Assembly (NCBI GenBank): GCA_964034945.1
Contig: OZ035962.1
Span: 71,020,774 to 71,084,773 of the forward strand
Source: Chrysopilus asiliformis
Lineage: Eukaryota > Arthropoda > Insecta > Diptera > Rhagionidae
Reading direction: 5' to 3'
Length of the DNA: 64,000 nucleotides
Positions within the stretch are counted from its first letter, which is position 1, and every line of letters begins with the position of its first letter. Below are positions 22,401-33,915 of the stretch, in pieces. The notes under the pieces are model-generated. The model was not told the origin of the DNA. It saw only the letters and a program-made list of their open reading frames with translations, and did not search any database. The position numbers and the translations under genes were made by a program.

Positions 22401-25400
22401 GCCGCAAATAGCTTCGAAGTAGTTTGTTCGAAGTTCTCAATATTACAATAGGTAGAAGGCCGCTAATAATAATATCGTGCTTCCGAAACCAAGTATTCAT
22501 CGACCAAGAATTTTTGATTGATAAAACATTTGCCCTGCTCTTAGCTCCAACTACAGAGATCTATTCAGCTACTTAGTTAATTGAATTTAGAATTGTGGGT
22601 CGGGAGAGGGGGAAAAGTTGATGGAAAATCATATTTTAAACACATTTTGTGTTTATAAGTTTTTCGATACGAGAAAATAGAAAAAAGATTTTAATGTATG
22701 GATAAGTAATGTAGATTCATATTCTAAATACATTTTACCTCTATAAATTGTTCAATATACGACTCACCGTTTTCGAGACAATTGTAAAAAATCGTTTCGT
22801 TTGTAAAGAAGAAAGGGTCCGATTTTGCTCATTCAAGAACTTAGCCTTGCTCAATCGTTTCGAAAGTTATGGTGTTCACGGACGGACATGCGGAAATCGA
22901 AATGCGTTACAAACGGTATACTAAACCTAATAAACTCCTATATGATATATCATATCGTCGGCTAAAAGTGAAATTGTGCTAAGTCCATTATACCAAATTT
23001 GACAGAAGAGCAATAAAAACCCTTGTTAAATCATTTTAATTTTCATTTAAAGAAAACAGAGTCTCATTTAAAGAAAACTCAGTGTTATTGAAAAAGAATT
23101 AAAACGATTAAACAAGGTTTTCATTGCTCTTCTGGAAAATTATACCAAATGGACTTAGCACAATTTCACTTTTAGCCGACGATATAGAGTATAATCATTA
23201 GAATTGGTGATGGTTAACTGTGAAATTGAAATGGAATCACTGATAAGAGAGTCATGTGCAGTTTACATCACATTTTTTTTTAGAGTGGTTCAATTTTAAT
23301 TTAGTTTTGGTTCACTAAAATTTCAATATCTCAAACTTCAATGGTTAAGTAGTTTTTGGTTGAGTACAAAAACGACCGATTTTCACCTTCAGCGATAACA
23401 ATAGTTAACCGGTTTTATGAGTAATTTATGTAGAACAAGAAAATTGTGCTAATATAGTTTGGCTTGTGTAAATTGTTTAAAAACGTTTTAATTTATTGAA
23501 TAGGAATACCAGTTGGTCAGCAACATCTCCTTTATAACCACAAGGAACTTAGTGATGCGACCGAAATGAAGGATATTCCGTTGGGGAATGGTTCCCGTTT
23601 GAAGCTTGTTCTTGACATGAAAGGCGGTCCGGTGTCAGCGCGACGTGTGGTCAGTATACCAGATCATGAAAATTGGTTTGACATTAGCGATGTTCTAAAC
23701 ACAACTAGGTAAGATTTGTTCATTAAAACATGTAACAATAATAAAAACATAATCGCAAATTTTTTTTTAGACATGATCCCTTAACCATTTCGACACCGGG
23801 TGTCAAACTACTTGTATACAAAGACTGCAAGAAAAACATTCACCGCATAATGAAATTTAGATCAGATCGTAAAAACTATGGTACTAATAAAACAGTAGGT
23901 GAAAATACTAGCTTTGCATCGGACAGTCCAGATGATCAATGGGTCAAGGATAATTTACAAACATTAGAAGTAATTTTGATTCTCAGAGCTAAAAAAAAAA
24001 TCTTGATATTAAAAATTTTATTTGTTTAGAAAATGCATCAATTGCGTTCAAAACTTGAAATGAAAAAGAAGAACAAAATATTTAAAAATGGTAAGAGACC
24101 ACAGATGTTAAGTAATGAGTGTGACATTGCTAACGATATTAAAGGTAACGAACGAAACGATCGTTTAGATGCAATTTCGTCAAGTTTTAAAACGCATACG
24201 GGTTCATCAATTAATAATCCACTTGAGATAGACACGAGTGCTAAATCAAACCGAAAATCAGAACTTGGTGGAGGAGTTCATACTCAACAGCATAAATGTT
24301 CGAATGCAGAGAAGTTATCCGGCTGTGATTTTATGCTGCAGGGTAGAAGATCATCATGCGGATTACTAAACAAATATGGCCTCAATAAAACGTTCATTCG
24401 ACCGCCGTCGCTGGTATCGTCGCAAAATAAGAAAAACGAAAGTTACTATCAATTGCATAATTTGTCGCCTTTATCACAACCTCCACCTGCTTATGCCACC
24501 AATACAAAATTGTCAGGTGATATTGAATTACCCATGGCTTCCGCCTCTTCACTATCTTCGACAGCTCAACAGACCCTGAAGAACTCTCAACACTCCCAGT
24601 CACTTATAAATGTCTTTAAGAATAACTGCAACAATTTAGCAATTAATCGGCCTAAGTGTAAACCGATCCTCAACACAATTAATAATGTTAACAGTCTAAC
24701 AAATTGTTCTGAGGAGACACGTTCAAAGTTGCGGGAGAATATTCGACGTAATCGGTCTTTTAAAACAATCAATACAAATGATTTGATTACTGATGAAATA
24801 AATTTGAAACCAATATCTTCGGTATTAGATCACATTTTTAATACATCGTCCCGTAAACACAACATCGATAAACATCCAACATCAAAATCTGTTCAGGATT
24901 TAATTGAGAAATTGAGTTCAACTAAGTTGGCACCAAAGGGGTCCAAAGACTCAGTCACCGATTTCTCAAAGAATATCGTTGGTATTGAAAAGGAACGTGA
25001 ATTACGTTTACCAAAGCGAACAAATCCAGCCTCGTTAAATGGAAGTAATGGATTTGAAAATAAACTGTTTATTGAGAGGCAGCAAACGATTGGCTTAAGC
25101 TCAATGGATGGTGGTGGTAGTGTGGCTGGTGTCAGTGGTAATGGAGGATGTAGTGCATCTGATTTTAAGTTGGAGAACTCTGGTTCAACGACAAATAGTG
25201 CCTTAGATGGATCGTTTCGGCTTTACAAAATGTCCTCAGAAGGTAAATTTGCTCATTTACATTGCATCATATTGTATTTTATAGTTATTTAATGATTAGT
25301 TATATGTCCAAATTAAAATTACCTCGTTGTACACTATTGGAGTAGGTTATTTATTTTTACATTTAAAACTGTTATGATAGAATAACAAGAGCTACCATTG

Positions 25401-28400
25401 CCCAAAAGGTGACTGTAAAACATCTTATGTGGTATGACTAATTTTAAATCACGAGGGTAATTTGATTAAAATATTCTAAGTGGATTTTTTTAAAGCTGGT
25501 CCGATAGAGTTTTTTGAATGAAAAGAGTGTGCAAGATTACACAGAGTAGTTATTATACAGAGGTTTAAAACTTTTCCTCTAAAACATTGCGTATCGATGA
25601 TGGAGATTTTACATTTGGCTTATAGCGAACGTATTCGCATTCACTAGAGATGTGAAAGACGCTGGCAGTGCAAGGAGTATGACGACAATCATGCAACGAA
25701 CTTCGGTTTTCTTGTGTCCGTCATTTATCTTATTGCATACTCCTGCACCGCCATCGTATCGTCCATCGCTAGTGAGTGTAAATTCTTTCGCCATAAGCCC
25801 AATGTAAAATGTCAACACACTATACCTTTTCAACTTCAAATTGGAAATAAGCAATATCAAATTGGAAATAAGCAATGTCAAATTGGAAATAATCATTTTC
25901 AAATTGGGAATAATCATTTTCAAATTGGGAATAATCATTTTCAAATTGGGAATAATCATTTTCAAATTGGAAATAAACTTTAAAAATTGAAGTTTCTTGC
26001 TATTCGATTTATTTGTAGGTATTAAAATTTTTCGCTGCCTAATTCTGCCACCATGACCGATAATCTGTCTAGGATTCTAACAAAAGACAAAAAGATGGTC
26101 ACTATGTAACAGTGGCGTGGCGTGAGTTTGGAAGTTAGGGATGCAAGGTTTAATTGTTTGGAATTCTAGTGCCAACTTAACGTATTTTTTGGTCTCCCGC
26201 GATCAAGAATATTTTGTTTTCCAGAAAAAGAGCGCGAACTAAATGATTGTTTTAATAAGCTATCGATTACACAACAATCTGCCATTTTTACCAAACTATT
26301 GAAATCACACAACGCTAATAAATAAACAATTTAAGACACTACTCACTAAGAGAAATGATCGCCCGAAAGAAATTTTTATTTTTGGGATGGTTTTTTTTAT
26401 ACGCGAAAACCGCATATTTTTTCTTCAAAAAGGTATGAATATTAGATATAGAATTACTCAAAACAAAATCATCTAAATGTCCTCCAAAAAAACTTTTTAA
26501 ATACGGATCTTAGTTTTTTAGTTATTTAAATAAAAGCGAAAATTTTTTGACTTCTGCTGAGTTGGAAGCAATTTTTATTTTGCATCCACATTCTCTCTTT
26601 TCTCCAGTCGTTAACATAGGTTTTCATCTCTTAAAGTTTAGTTTTATCTCTCTTCGTACAAAACTCATAGATGCACCAATAATTTCTGCTTCGTACTCAA
26701 GCTACTCAAGCTACGGCGTACTCAAGCTACAAACGGCACAAAACAGTAACTCTAAGTTGGCCCACCCTTTACAATAAACTCAAACTTAATTATGATCGAA
26801 TTTAAAAAAAAAATGTTTCGACTTAAAAACTCAATTACCAATATTTTTGTGAGATTTGTAAGGGATGCAATGCATCCCTTGCATCCAATGACGCTACGCC
26901 CCTGCTATGTAAATACTACCTTTTGTGTTTTGGGTTTTTTAGTTGTACCTATGAGCAGAGTTCTGCTTTTATTTATTTACTCCACGTTCAAAATTTTTTG
27001 TTGCTCCATGCGGGCCATCTCGGCAATCTCTAGATTAAAGGAATTATCCGTCTATGGGCGCATTTAGATCGAGGCACTGCCAATCTGGCGGTGATAAACT
27101 AGAAGTGTATATTGCGTGTATATTGCATTTTGCAATCTAAGTCAAAAAAATGTCAAAAACATAACAAAAGCTATAATATCCTATCTGGCAATCATTGGAG
27201 ACCCGTATGGTGATATTCGTATCAAAATTGGAACAGTTGTACCAAAATTCCATTTTGAAGTCAAACTTTCCAATAAGATTTTTTAAAATTTATTCCAATT
27301 GGATTTTGATGTATGGGAGTTTTATGTAGAATTATATCCTAAATAACTTTTGTTCTTGCACTTTTTTGATAAGATGCACGGTTTTTGCGATATTCGCAAA
27401 AAACGTTTTCATTCGTATGGGGGTACCCCCCCCCCCCCCCCCCCCCCCCTAATGGTCCATTTTTGCCCATTAACGAACTTAGCCTCGCATTTTACGAGAA
27501 ACGGATCTGTGCAAAATTTCAAGTCTCTAGCTCAATCCGTGCGCCCGCAATCCGCGCCACAGACGGCAGACAGACGGACGGACATGCAAAATTCAATTTT
27601 TTTTATCATTCTAAACACACTGGTGTAATTCATTTTTGTGTGTGATAACGGGATCTTGGCGTTACAAACAGTAACGCAAAGTTAATATACCTTTTGGTTT
27701 CACCATACGGGTATAAAAATCAAGAGGGCCAGAACGTAAGGTCAAAGCAAAAATTTATCTTACAAACAAGTTAATTTTGAAATTATATGTTAGCGCCAAG
27801 ATTTAGCAGTGCCGAAATATCGATGCTAAACTGGCAGGTATTGTTGAAGTAGAAAGCATTTATAGCGGTGCTGCTGCCAACTTAGTAACGGTATAAACGC
27901 GCCCTATGGGAGATGTCCGCCAAGAGCATATTTACTGTATATATTGCAGATCTACCTATGGTTTTTCGCAATTTTTTATACCGAGATTTGTTATTTAGAT
28001 TTATTAAAATGTTTTCTCTATATTTCAGCAAAAAATAATTATGAATTGCCAAAATTGCTAATAAGAGAGGATTCACCGGTTGAATCGTTCCACTCATCAG
28101 ATCCACAACTAGAGACATTGGCATTGCGTGGCGAATCGCCAAAAACTGTAATGGATCCTTACCAGAAAATTGCTACAAGCTGCTCAACCGTTAATACATC
28201 AAACTGTGATGCCGGCGCTGAAGCGACTGCCAAATCCCTAATGAAGTCACCATGGAATCATCGTCACTCGGATTTAGGTCTTAATAATTTAGAGCTTAAT
28301 TTCTTAAACGAAGATTATTCTGATATCGAATTCGATGGCGGTAATGATGGGCGCGTCGTCCCTTCATTAGGCGTTGGTGTCGGCCTCGGTGATTTAAATG

Positions 28401-29956
28401 GGACCAATAACACGGCCATCGGTCCTAACGCGGGCATTGGGATGAGTGGTGGGAATTCAGCCTGCCTGCAAAATGGCTCTGTCCTTAAGATAGCGTCAAA
28501 TTTAGAGATCAACAATAGTTGGAATACTTCGTCCGAAGTGCTAGATGGAAAATCTCAACCTTCGACGACATCTTTGAATTTCATCAATGGCGACCTAACG
28601 TCAAGTGATGATGAGGAAGACGTCTTTAATACGAGTTGCTGTATGTTACACAGTAATTCCAAATCGAAATCAATTGAATTGAATGAATTTCGTATGATGT
28701 TTGGTAGTAGTCCAACTCTCCTAAACACAAACTATAATCCAGTTACGCATGCGTCTCGATTGGACGCTGTACCAATTCAATATCGACGTGGGTATACAAA
28801 TTTGACTGATGCTTGTCTATCGAGTAGTACATCGGATTTGGAGCTTTTCAATGGTGTTCGAAAGCGGAATTCATCGAAAAGCGCAAGTCAGGAATTGCCC
28901 TCATCGTATTCACTGCATCATCATAGAACTAGCCAACATCATGGACCATTAGAATTTGTCCGAAGTTACGAGAACTTGGATCGAATGAAAATCCTCCGGA
29001 TGAAGAACGATCGCAGCCGAAATTTAAATAGCAATAGCAGTAGTAGTGGCATTGTTGGTGATATAGACGACACATCGAAGCATTATTGGGATAGTACGAA
29101 TAGTGTGATCGGCAGTACGACGAATATCGGTAATAAAACTGTACGATGTCCGAATGGCATGCCGAGCACATTCTCTCGAGAACGTCTCCAGGAGGAGGAT
29201 CTATGCGCCGGTGACGAAGATGACGATGATTACTCATATTCGAATTTAGCCTATGATAATGCAATGCCGAATGGGAGTGATACAAGTATGAATGATTGTC
29301 TTCCGATTGGTTTTCCGTCCGATGAGAGTTTATTTAACATGAATTTGGATAGTTTTACTGATGATTTCAATTTATTGTCGTCAGCGTCGCTTAGTAGTAG
29401 TGATCGTTTATTGAATTCTAGTAATAATAACAAAGAAACAAGTCGTAGCTCACTAGTTTTATCTGAATTGCATATCGATGGCCTATCGACTGTTAAAAAG
29501 GTTAAAAATCGCAACAGTAGCAGTCATAACGATGTTGGTAGTAGTTTCAATGAATCAATGGCGGGTATTTCCAAATTACCATCAGCAGATGATGAAGATT
29601 TCCAGTCGACGCTAGCAACCGCAGCAATCGGTGGTGGCAGAATTACAGGGGACGGATCAAGTGAGTTCAGTTTGCCAGTTTCAGTAGAAACGTCGTCGTC
29701 ACTAACTTCAGTCACGGGATCAACGATTCTCACTCAGGTGAAAGTAGCCAAAAAACCGGAAAAGTTACGATGCGCTCAATGTAATAAAAAATTAGGGTTG
29801 ATTATGATTATGAAGTGTCACTGCGAGAAAGTATTTTGTCCCCAGCATCGTTATGCTGAATCACATAATTGTTCCTATAATTTCAAGTCAGAAGGAAAGA
29901 AAATTTTGACACGAGAAAATCCACTAGTTGTAGCACAAAAGCTGCCGAAAATTTAA
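16439..29956 (+). CDS. ZFAND4: ZFAND4/ANUBL1-like protein: ubiquitin-like plus AN1 zinc finger
   Basis: Coding exons: 16439-16556, 23504-23708, 23771-23969, 24030-25242 and 28029-29956. All junctions are GT/AG and the phases (1, 2, 0, 1) match, giving 1220 residues. Residues 1-77 form a ubiquitin-like domain (starts MWNPQYDIIVETLTGSEFEV). The centre (about 180-1150) is low-complexity, rich in Ser, Asn and acidic runs, with no known fold. The AN1 zinc finger (about 1157-1193) shows CxxC, CxC, C-x2-H and H-x-C in order (CAQC, CHC, CPQH, HNC), and the protein ends KLPKI. This order of domains is that of vertebrate ZFAND4; AN1/ubiquitin proteins are linked to protein quality control, but the function here is unknown. 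An in-frame stop upstream of 16439 supports the start. AATAAA at 30474-30479 is a candidate poly(A) signal. Confidence 0.88.
18996..19969. mobile_element. hAT MITE with CAGTGTTGGGC ends
   Basis: Ends CAGTGTTGGGC and GCCCAACACTG; the 8-bp duplication ATTCTAGG lies outside both (18988-18995, 19970-19977), which is diagnostic of hAT. Removing it rejoins the LINE reading frame. The interior (974 bp) has no transposase. It consists of AATTTAATTGCAATTAA-type repeats on the left, a G-rich then C-rich pair of arms at 19341-19620, and AATTAATTGTTAATTG repeats on the right. Confidence 0.9.
19341..19620. repeat. G-rich/C-rich inverted low-complexity arms
   Basis: 19341-19520 is GGGGGAGGGGGAT-type sequence. 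19527-19620 is its C-rich complement. The arms form an imperfect palindrome with many G-runs of four or five, able in principle to form quadruplexes. Glycine-rich frames across it are artefacts. Confidence 0.8.
20012..20513. mobile_element. MITE with about 38-bp inverted ends, class unclear
   Basis: Left end TAATCAGCCCTATTCCCGTA and right end its inverted copy with one mismatch, continuing as ACCGGCGGGACGTGTA. It interrupts the LINE relic 18295-20565. The target duplication could not be resolved, because the inverted repeat may run into flanking bases. No coding region. Confidence 0.65.
21575..22145 (+). pseudogene. jockey-type LINE reverse-transcriptase C-terminus relic
   Basis: Plus-strand frames contain LQLLDRIQKRAI and LIGDKFLTDSLPRLGHRHS, then FFIPRTTRLWNDLPSNVF and YNLQKFK. 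These match the conserved C-terminal pattern of jockey-like RT proteins (LDxIQKRAIRLIGD ... FFPRTxRLWNSLP ... NLQKFK). Frameshifts and stops separate the two parts, so it is dead. Confidence 0.65.
22780..22925 (+). repeat. Degraded copy of the TATACCCGTATGG repeat family
   Basis: Shares CGATTTTGCTCATT...GAACTTAGCC, a GGACGGACATGC remnant and CGTTACAAACGGTA with the copies at 3-4 kb and 27 kb. Diverged, ends unclear. Confidence 0.5.
22955..23182. mobile_element. TA-flanked hairpin MITE (TCGTCGGCTAAAAG)
   Basis: The 228-bp element is close to one long inverted repeat: TCGTCGGCTAAAAGTGAAAT at the left and the same inverted at the right. TA flanks both ends. Further copies at 31106 and 37104 vary in the number of CATTTAAAGAAAACT repeats in the loop. 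Confidence 0.8.
25836..25978 (+). repeat. 21-bp minisatellite, about 7 units
   Basis: Unit CAAATTGGAAATAAGCAATAT and variants ending in ATCATTTT. The last four units are nearly identical. It has no stop codons in some frames and so creates false ORFs on both strands. Confidence 0.85.
26110..26904. mobile_element. hAT MITE with CAGTGGCGTGGCGT ends
   Basis: The left end CAGTGGCGTGGCGT pairs with the right end, inverted CAGGGGCGTAGCGT. The 8-bp duplication CTATGTAA is perfect on both sides (26102-26109, 26905-26912). 795 bp, no transposase; the interior has short CTCAAGCTA repeats. Confidence 0.85.
27152..27720 (+). repeat. Full copy of the TATACCCGTATGG repeat family
   Basis: Runs from ACATAACAAAAGCTATAAT to the module ...TTTGGTTTCACCATACGGGTATA. 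It carries a run of about 21 Cs at 27428-27449 at the position where other copies have a short G/C palindrome or a GGGGAGA array. No coding region; frames with poly-Pro are shadows. Confidence 0.75.
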
Positions 29957-30473
29957 TTTTCGTATATAAGAAAAATTCTTTATTGATCATCATGCTATTA
30001 ATACTGAATCGTTTTTTGTTTAGAATATTGTGAAATTCAGTCATTAAAATTTCGCTTTTCAAATTTAATTTCTATTCTTCCTATTTGATGAATTTTTTAG
30101 TTGTTCGCTAATACTAGATAATAGAGAGCAAAAAGAAGAAAATAGAAAATATTTTTAATTCGTAATTCTCGGGCTCACTGCTATTATAAAACACTTGTGA
30201 TCATACTAAATTGAATGTGTCCTTTATAAAAACTTCAAACAAATAATAATGCCCTTTTTTTTTTTGTATTTTTGTGTTTTTTTTTAAACAAAACAGAGAA
30301 TTGTAATTGATTTAAGACTTTTAGGGACCTAACAAAAAATTATTTCAACAAATATTTCATTTTTCATACTAAAATTTATGCTATAAACGTATAATATAGT
30401 TTTGTGCAAAACAATAGCAACACATCGTAGTTCAACATTTCAAATTTGTTGTGTTTTCTTCTCATTAATTTCC

Positions 30474-30479
30474 AATAAA
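30474..30479 (+). terminator. Candidate poly(A) signal, ZFAND4-like gene
   Basis: AATAAA about 520 bases after the stop codon, the first perfect copy seen downstream on this strand. Confidence 0.4.
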
Positions 30480-31105
30480 ACGAATAGTGTATGCTTGGAT
30501 ATTGATGAAACTAATCACGAATTCGAATCGCAGATTTAGAGCACACTCTACTTTTAACCAAAGAACCTTTGCTTTGTTCAAAATTTCTAATTCCGTTGCC
30601 CCGAAGTAGAATTTGTCTCGAATACGCGAAATAAATTGTGTTGTCCAAAAGTTTACTTTCGCGTATTTTCTAATATTTTTGTATAAAAGTGATTACATAA
30701 TATTTAAATGGTTGACAGTGACTTCGAAATATAAATAATGTGTACAGTGCAAGTTTGAAAAAATCAAGAGCAGTGAAAGTCCGTCTGTTTCCACAGAACA
30801 GAAAACTGACCTAAAAATTGCTCTTTCTGCTCGCAAAAGGGAAATCGCTTTGCCATTCGAATGGACGAAATTTTCGTAGAGTGATCTAAAATTAGCCAAT
30901 CGATATTAGACAATGATCTAAAATTAGCCAATCGAAATTAGCCAATGATCTAAAATTAGCCAATTCGAGTTTCGGAGCGAGCAATTTTCAAGCAAAAAAA
31001 GCAGGCGATTCGAATCGAAAATTTCGAATACGCCATAAGACAAAATGGTATACACTGGAATCTAATAGTAATTTAATAATAGTACAATTGCAAGAAGACC
31101 AAATA

Positions 31106-31352
31106 TCGTGAAATTGTGCTAAGTCCATTTGGTATAATTTTCCAGAAGAGCAATGAAAACCTTGTTAAATCGTTTTAATTCTTTTTCAATAAAACTGAGT
31201 TTTCTTTAAATGAGAAAAATTGGGCTCAGTTTTCTTTAAATGAAACTTAGTTTTCTTTAAATGAAAATTAAAATGATTTAACAAGGTTTTTTATTGCTCT
31301 TCTGTCAAATTTGGCATAATGGACTTAGCACAATTTCACTTTTAGCCAACGA
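31106..31352. mobile_element. TA-flanked hairpin MITE, damaged left end
   Basis: Same family as 22955. The left end lacks about 10 bases of the terminus (TCGT then GAAATTGTGC), and the right end has one change. TA at both sides. Confidence 0.75.
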
Positions 31353-32733
31353 TATATGAGCCTGGGTAAAACTAAAATAACAAAACTAGTATTCGGTGTA
31401 AGATCCTGTATTTTTAATAACCTGAGCACATAAACGAGGCATTGATGATACCTAATTTAAAATTGTTGTTTTCGAAATAGTTTCCGTTCGTTTCTGAAAC
31501 GTCTGCCAGCCACTTATCCTTTTGAGAATTCCAAAGAGATCTTCTACAGAAAACAAGTCTCTCGATTGCGACAACCAATCGGGAGTTTGAACTTGTTTGA
31601 CTTTTAAGAAATTTTTGATCGTGTTCGATGTGTTCAAGTCAATATCGTGTTAAAAAAAACTGTGTGGATTCCAGTCCATGTCAAAAACGAGGGTCTTTTT
31701 TTAGCATTCTTTTATGTCGACACTCCAAATCCACTGGGTCTACGTTTCTTTTTAATGAATCCAGTAATACTACAATAGATCAGTTAAATACCATACTTTT
31801 TAGCAATTGAAATTTGGATTTCGATATAAAAGTTCTTAATTATTTGAGATTTGTAATTATTCGGATATTTATTACGCACAATAAATTTTGCGTTATTAAG
31901 AAGATAATATTACAGTTGAACTATTTAAATGCAGTTTGTGTGGTTCAGAACACTACATCGGAAAAGAAAAGTTTTTATCATGTTTAGCAATATTAAGAAT
32001 TTGTTGCTTTAGTTTTGTACAACACTGTAGATTGTGCGTTAGAAATTGATTTTTTTGATCTTGTTTGTATTAATCAGGAATCATAAAATAATTTAATTAT
32101 TATGGGTGTGGTTTCAGTAAAGATCTATTGCAGAGAATATCTATTTTAATCAAATTATTGAGTTTTTCGAATAGTTTAAGTGTTGTTATGATCCTTAAGA
32201 ACTGGAGTTTGCTCAACAATATGGAATTGCAACGAAACTGTTACTTATTTTAAGTAAAATTTGACTATTAATCTGAATATTTTTCGATTGGATTGTCGAT
32301 AAGTACAATCCTATCTTTAAATATTTTTTTAATCAAATACTTTTATTGAAATATCTTTTAACTTCTTTTTTCCATAACTATATCTACTGCTAAATATAGT
32401 TTAGTTCGTTTTGAATGATTTTTTTTCGTAATTAGATTTATCATGAGGTTTTTAACATCTTAATTGCCAAACTGTGTTAATTTTCGAAAAAAAGAAGTGT
32501 TTAGTTTGTGCATGGGGAAGTTCGAAATATCGATTTACAGCCAGATTCGTTGCGAAATTTCAATTACAGGTCACAAGCCCATAAAATTTGAGGCTCCTGT
32601 GGCCTAGTTGTGACTAGTCTGCGGCCACCGGCAGTCGCCGGAATAGGGTGGTAATCTCAGTTTCGCTCTGAAGATTGATCGTGAAAATTTAGTATTTTGT
32701 GTTTGAAAAAAGGAAAAAGAATTCTAAGTTATA

Positions 32734-33027
32734 TCGTCGGTGATAGTGCAATACCGCGTATGAGCAGTTTGTAAATACCGCGTATCTACAAAGGTAGCAA
32801 TTTTGAGATTTCGGGCCTAAATGTTCGAAGTGATGAATTGCTCACTTTAGGAGTCAGGTTATGTATGTATAAAGGGAGTCATAATGAGGTCCCAAAAAAT
32901 CTTAGACGTGAAAATCTTTTTAAAGGTTTAGAAATATCAAACTTTTCTTCCCCCTGTAAAATATTCAAAATGTAGATACGCGGTATTTACAAACTGCTCA
33001 TACGCGGTATTGCACTATCACCGACGA
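32734..33027. mobile_element. TA-flanked MITE (TCGTCGGTGATAGTGC)
   Basis: 294 bp, ends TCGTCGGTGATAGTGCAATA and inverted copy, arms about 60 bp, TA outside both. It shares only the terminal TCGTCGG with the 22955 family; the rest is different. Confidence 0.8.
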
Positions 33028-33250
33028 TATGGCTGTTTTTTTTTTCAAAAATAGGATATCCTTTTTTTTATTGTGAACAATTTACAAAATCGTAAAATTT
33101 AGTGCGAAAAATTTTCACAGCCGTTAAAAACTATTGAACAAGTTTCGATTTTTTCTGTCTCGGAAGAAGTTTGAGAATTTTCTAAAGATTGGGACAAAAA
33201 TGTATAAATGGTACATGGCACAGACTAGTTTTCGAGTGACAATATGGCAA

Positions 33251-33315
33251 ACGAAACTTATTCGCCTACAATCGGTACTCTCTCCGAGTACCGAATGTAG
33301 GCGAATAAGTTTCGT
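33251..33315. repeat. Short near-perfect hairpin
   Basis: Two 30-base arms beginning ACGAAACTTATTCGCCTACA, with a single mismatch, are separated by a 5-base loop. It is not flanked by any obvious element. Confidence 0.85.
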
Positions 33316-33915
33316 AGTATTATCGAACACAAACAGATATAGTCTGAGTGTGGACAATTCGAGATAATATGAGATAAGAAATACTTTACCAAATACTCGG
33401 ATCGAAATTTGTTTTGATCTTGTCTCATTGCCCAAACTAAGCTAAAAGTTAAAAAAATATTGAAAACAATATTTGTTGTCTAGGTTTACGAAAGTCAAAT
33501 AAGTGTAATTCGTAAAAATATTTCCAGATTCGTTGCAGTTTTTTTCTTAATTGTGTAAAGTCCTATGTTTGTGTTTGCCAAATTTAAATAACACAGATTT
33601 GCACTCTAATTTTCTTCCAAAATTTTTAGCATAAATGACCATTAAATGTTCGTAATAAACTCTCATGGAAAAACATTAATTTTTAACTTGTCCTTTGGAT
33701 ATTAATCGTATTTTTTAAAATTTGAAAATGTTTCCTAAAAGTCAAACAGTTCTTTTAGATGTTTACTACTTACTCTTTATACAAATTTTATGTTTTTGTT
33801 TAAATTTTATTAATAAGGTATTTTTGTCGTTATGAATCGCAAATCTTTTAGCTTGAAAACAAATTCGGTGGCTTAATATACTTCGGACTAATGTTTGCTA
33901 ATACTTTCAACTGTA

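Larger units (their letters stand above)
16557..23503 (+). other. Intron 1 of the ZFAND4-like gene, repeat-filled
   Basis: 6.9 kb. It contains a minus-strand LINE relic split by two DNA elements (18295-20565), a plus-strand jockey-type RT relic (21575-22145), a degraded repeat piece (22780-22925) and a TA-flanked hairpin MITE (22955-23182). Bases 16557-18290 hold no recognisable feature. Confidence 0.7.
25243..28028 (+). other. Intron 4 of the ZFAND4-like gene
   Basis: Contains a 21-bp minisatellite (25836-25978), a hAT MITE (26110-26904) and a complete copy of the TATACCCGTATGG repeat (27152-27720). Splice sites AAG|GTAAAT and TTTCAG|CA are good, and the phase fits. Confidence 0.7.

Noticed and set aside
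25609..25983. ORFs with repeated QIGNNHF or IPNLKMI
   Set aside because: Products of the 21-bp minisatellite in an intron, on both strands.
32590..32690. Possible tRNA-derived SINE (TGGCCTAGTTG resembles box A)
   Set aside because: No convincing box B, cloverleaf or tail; only a partial resemblance.
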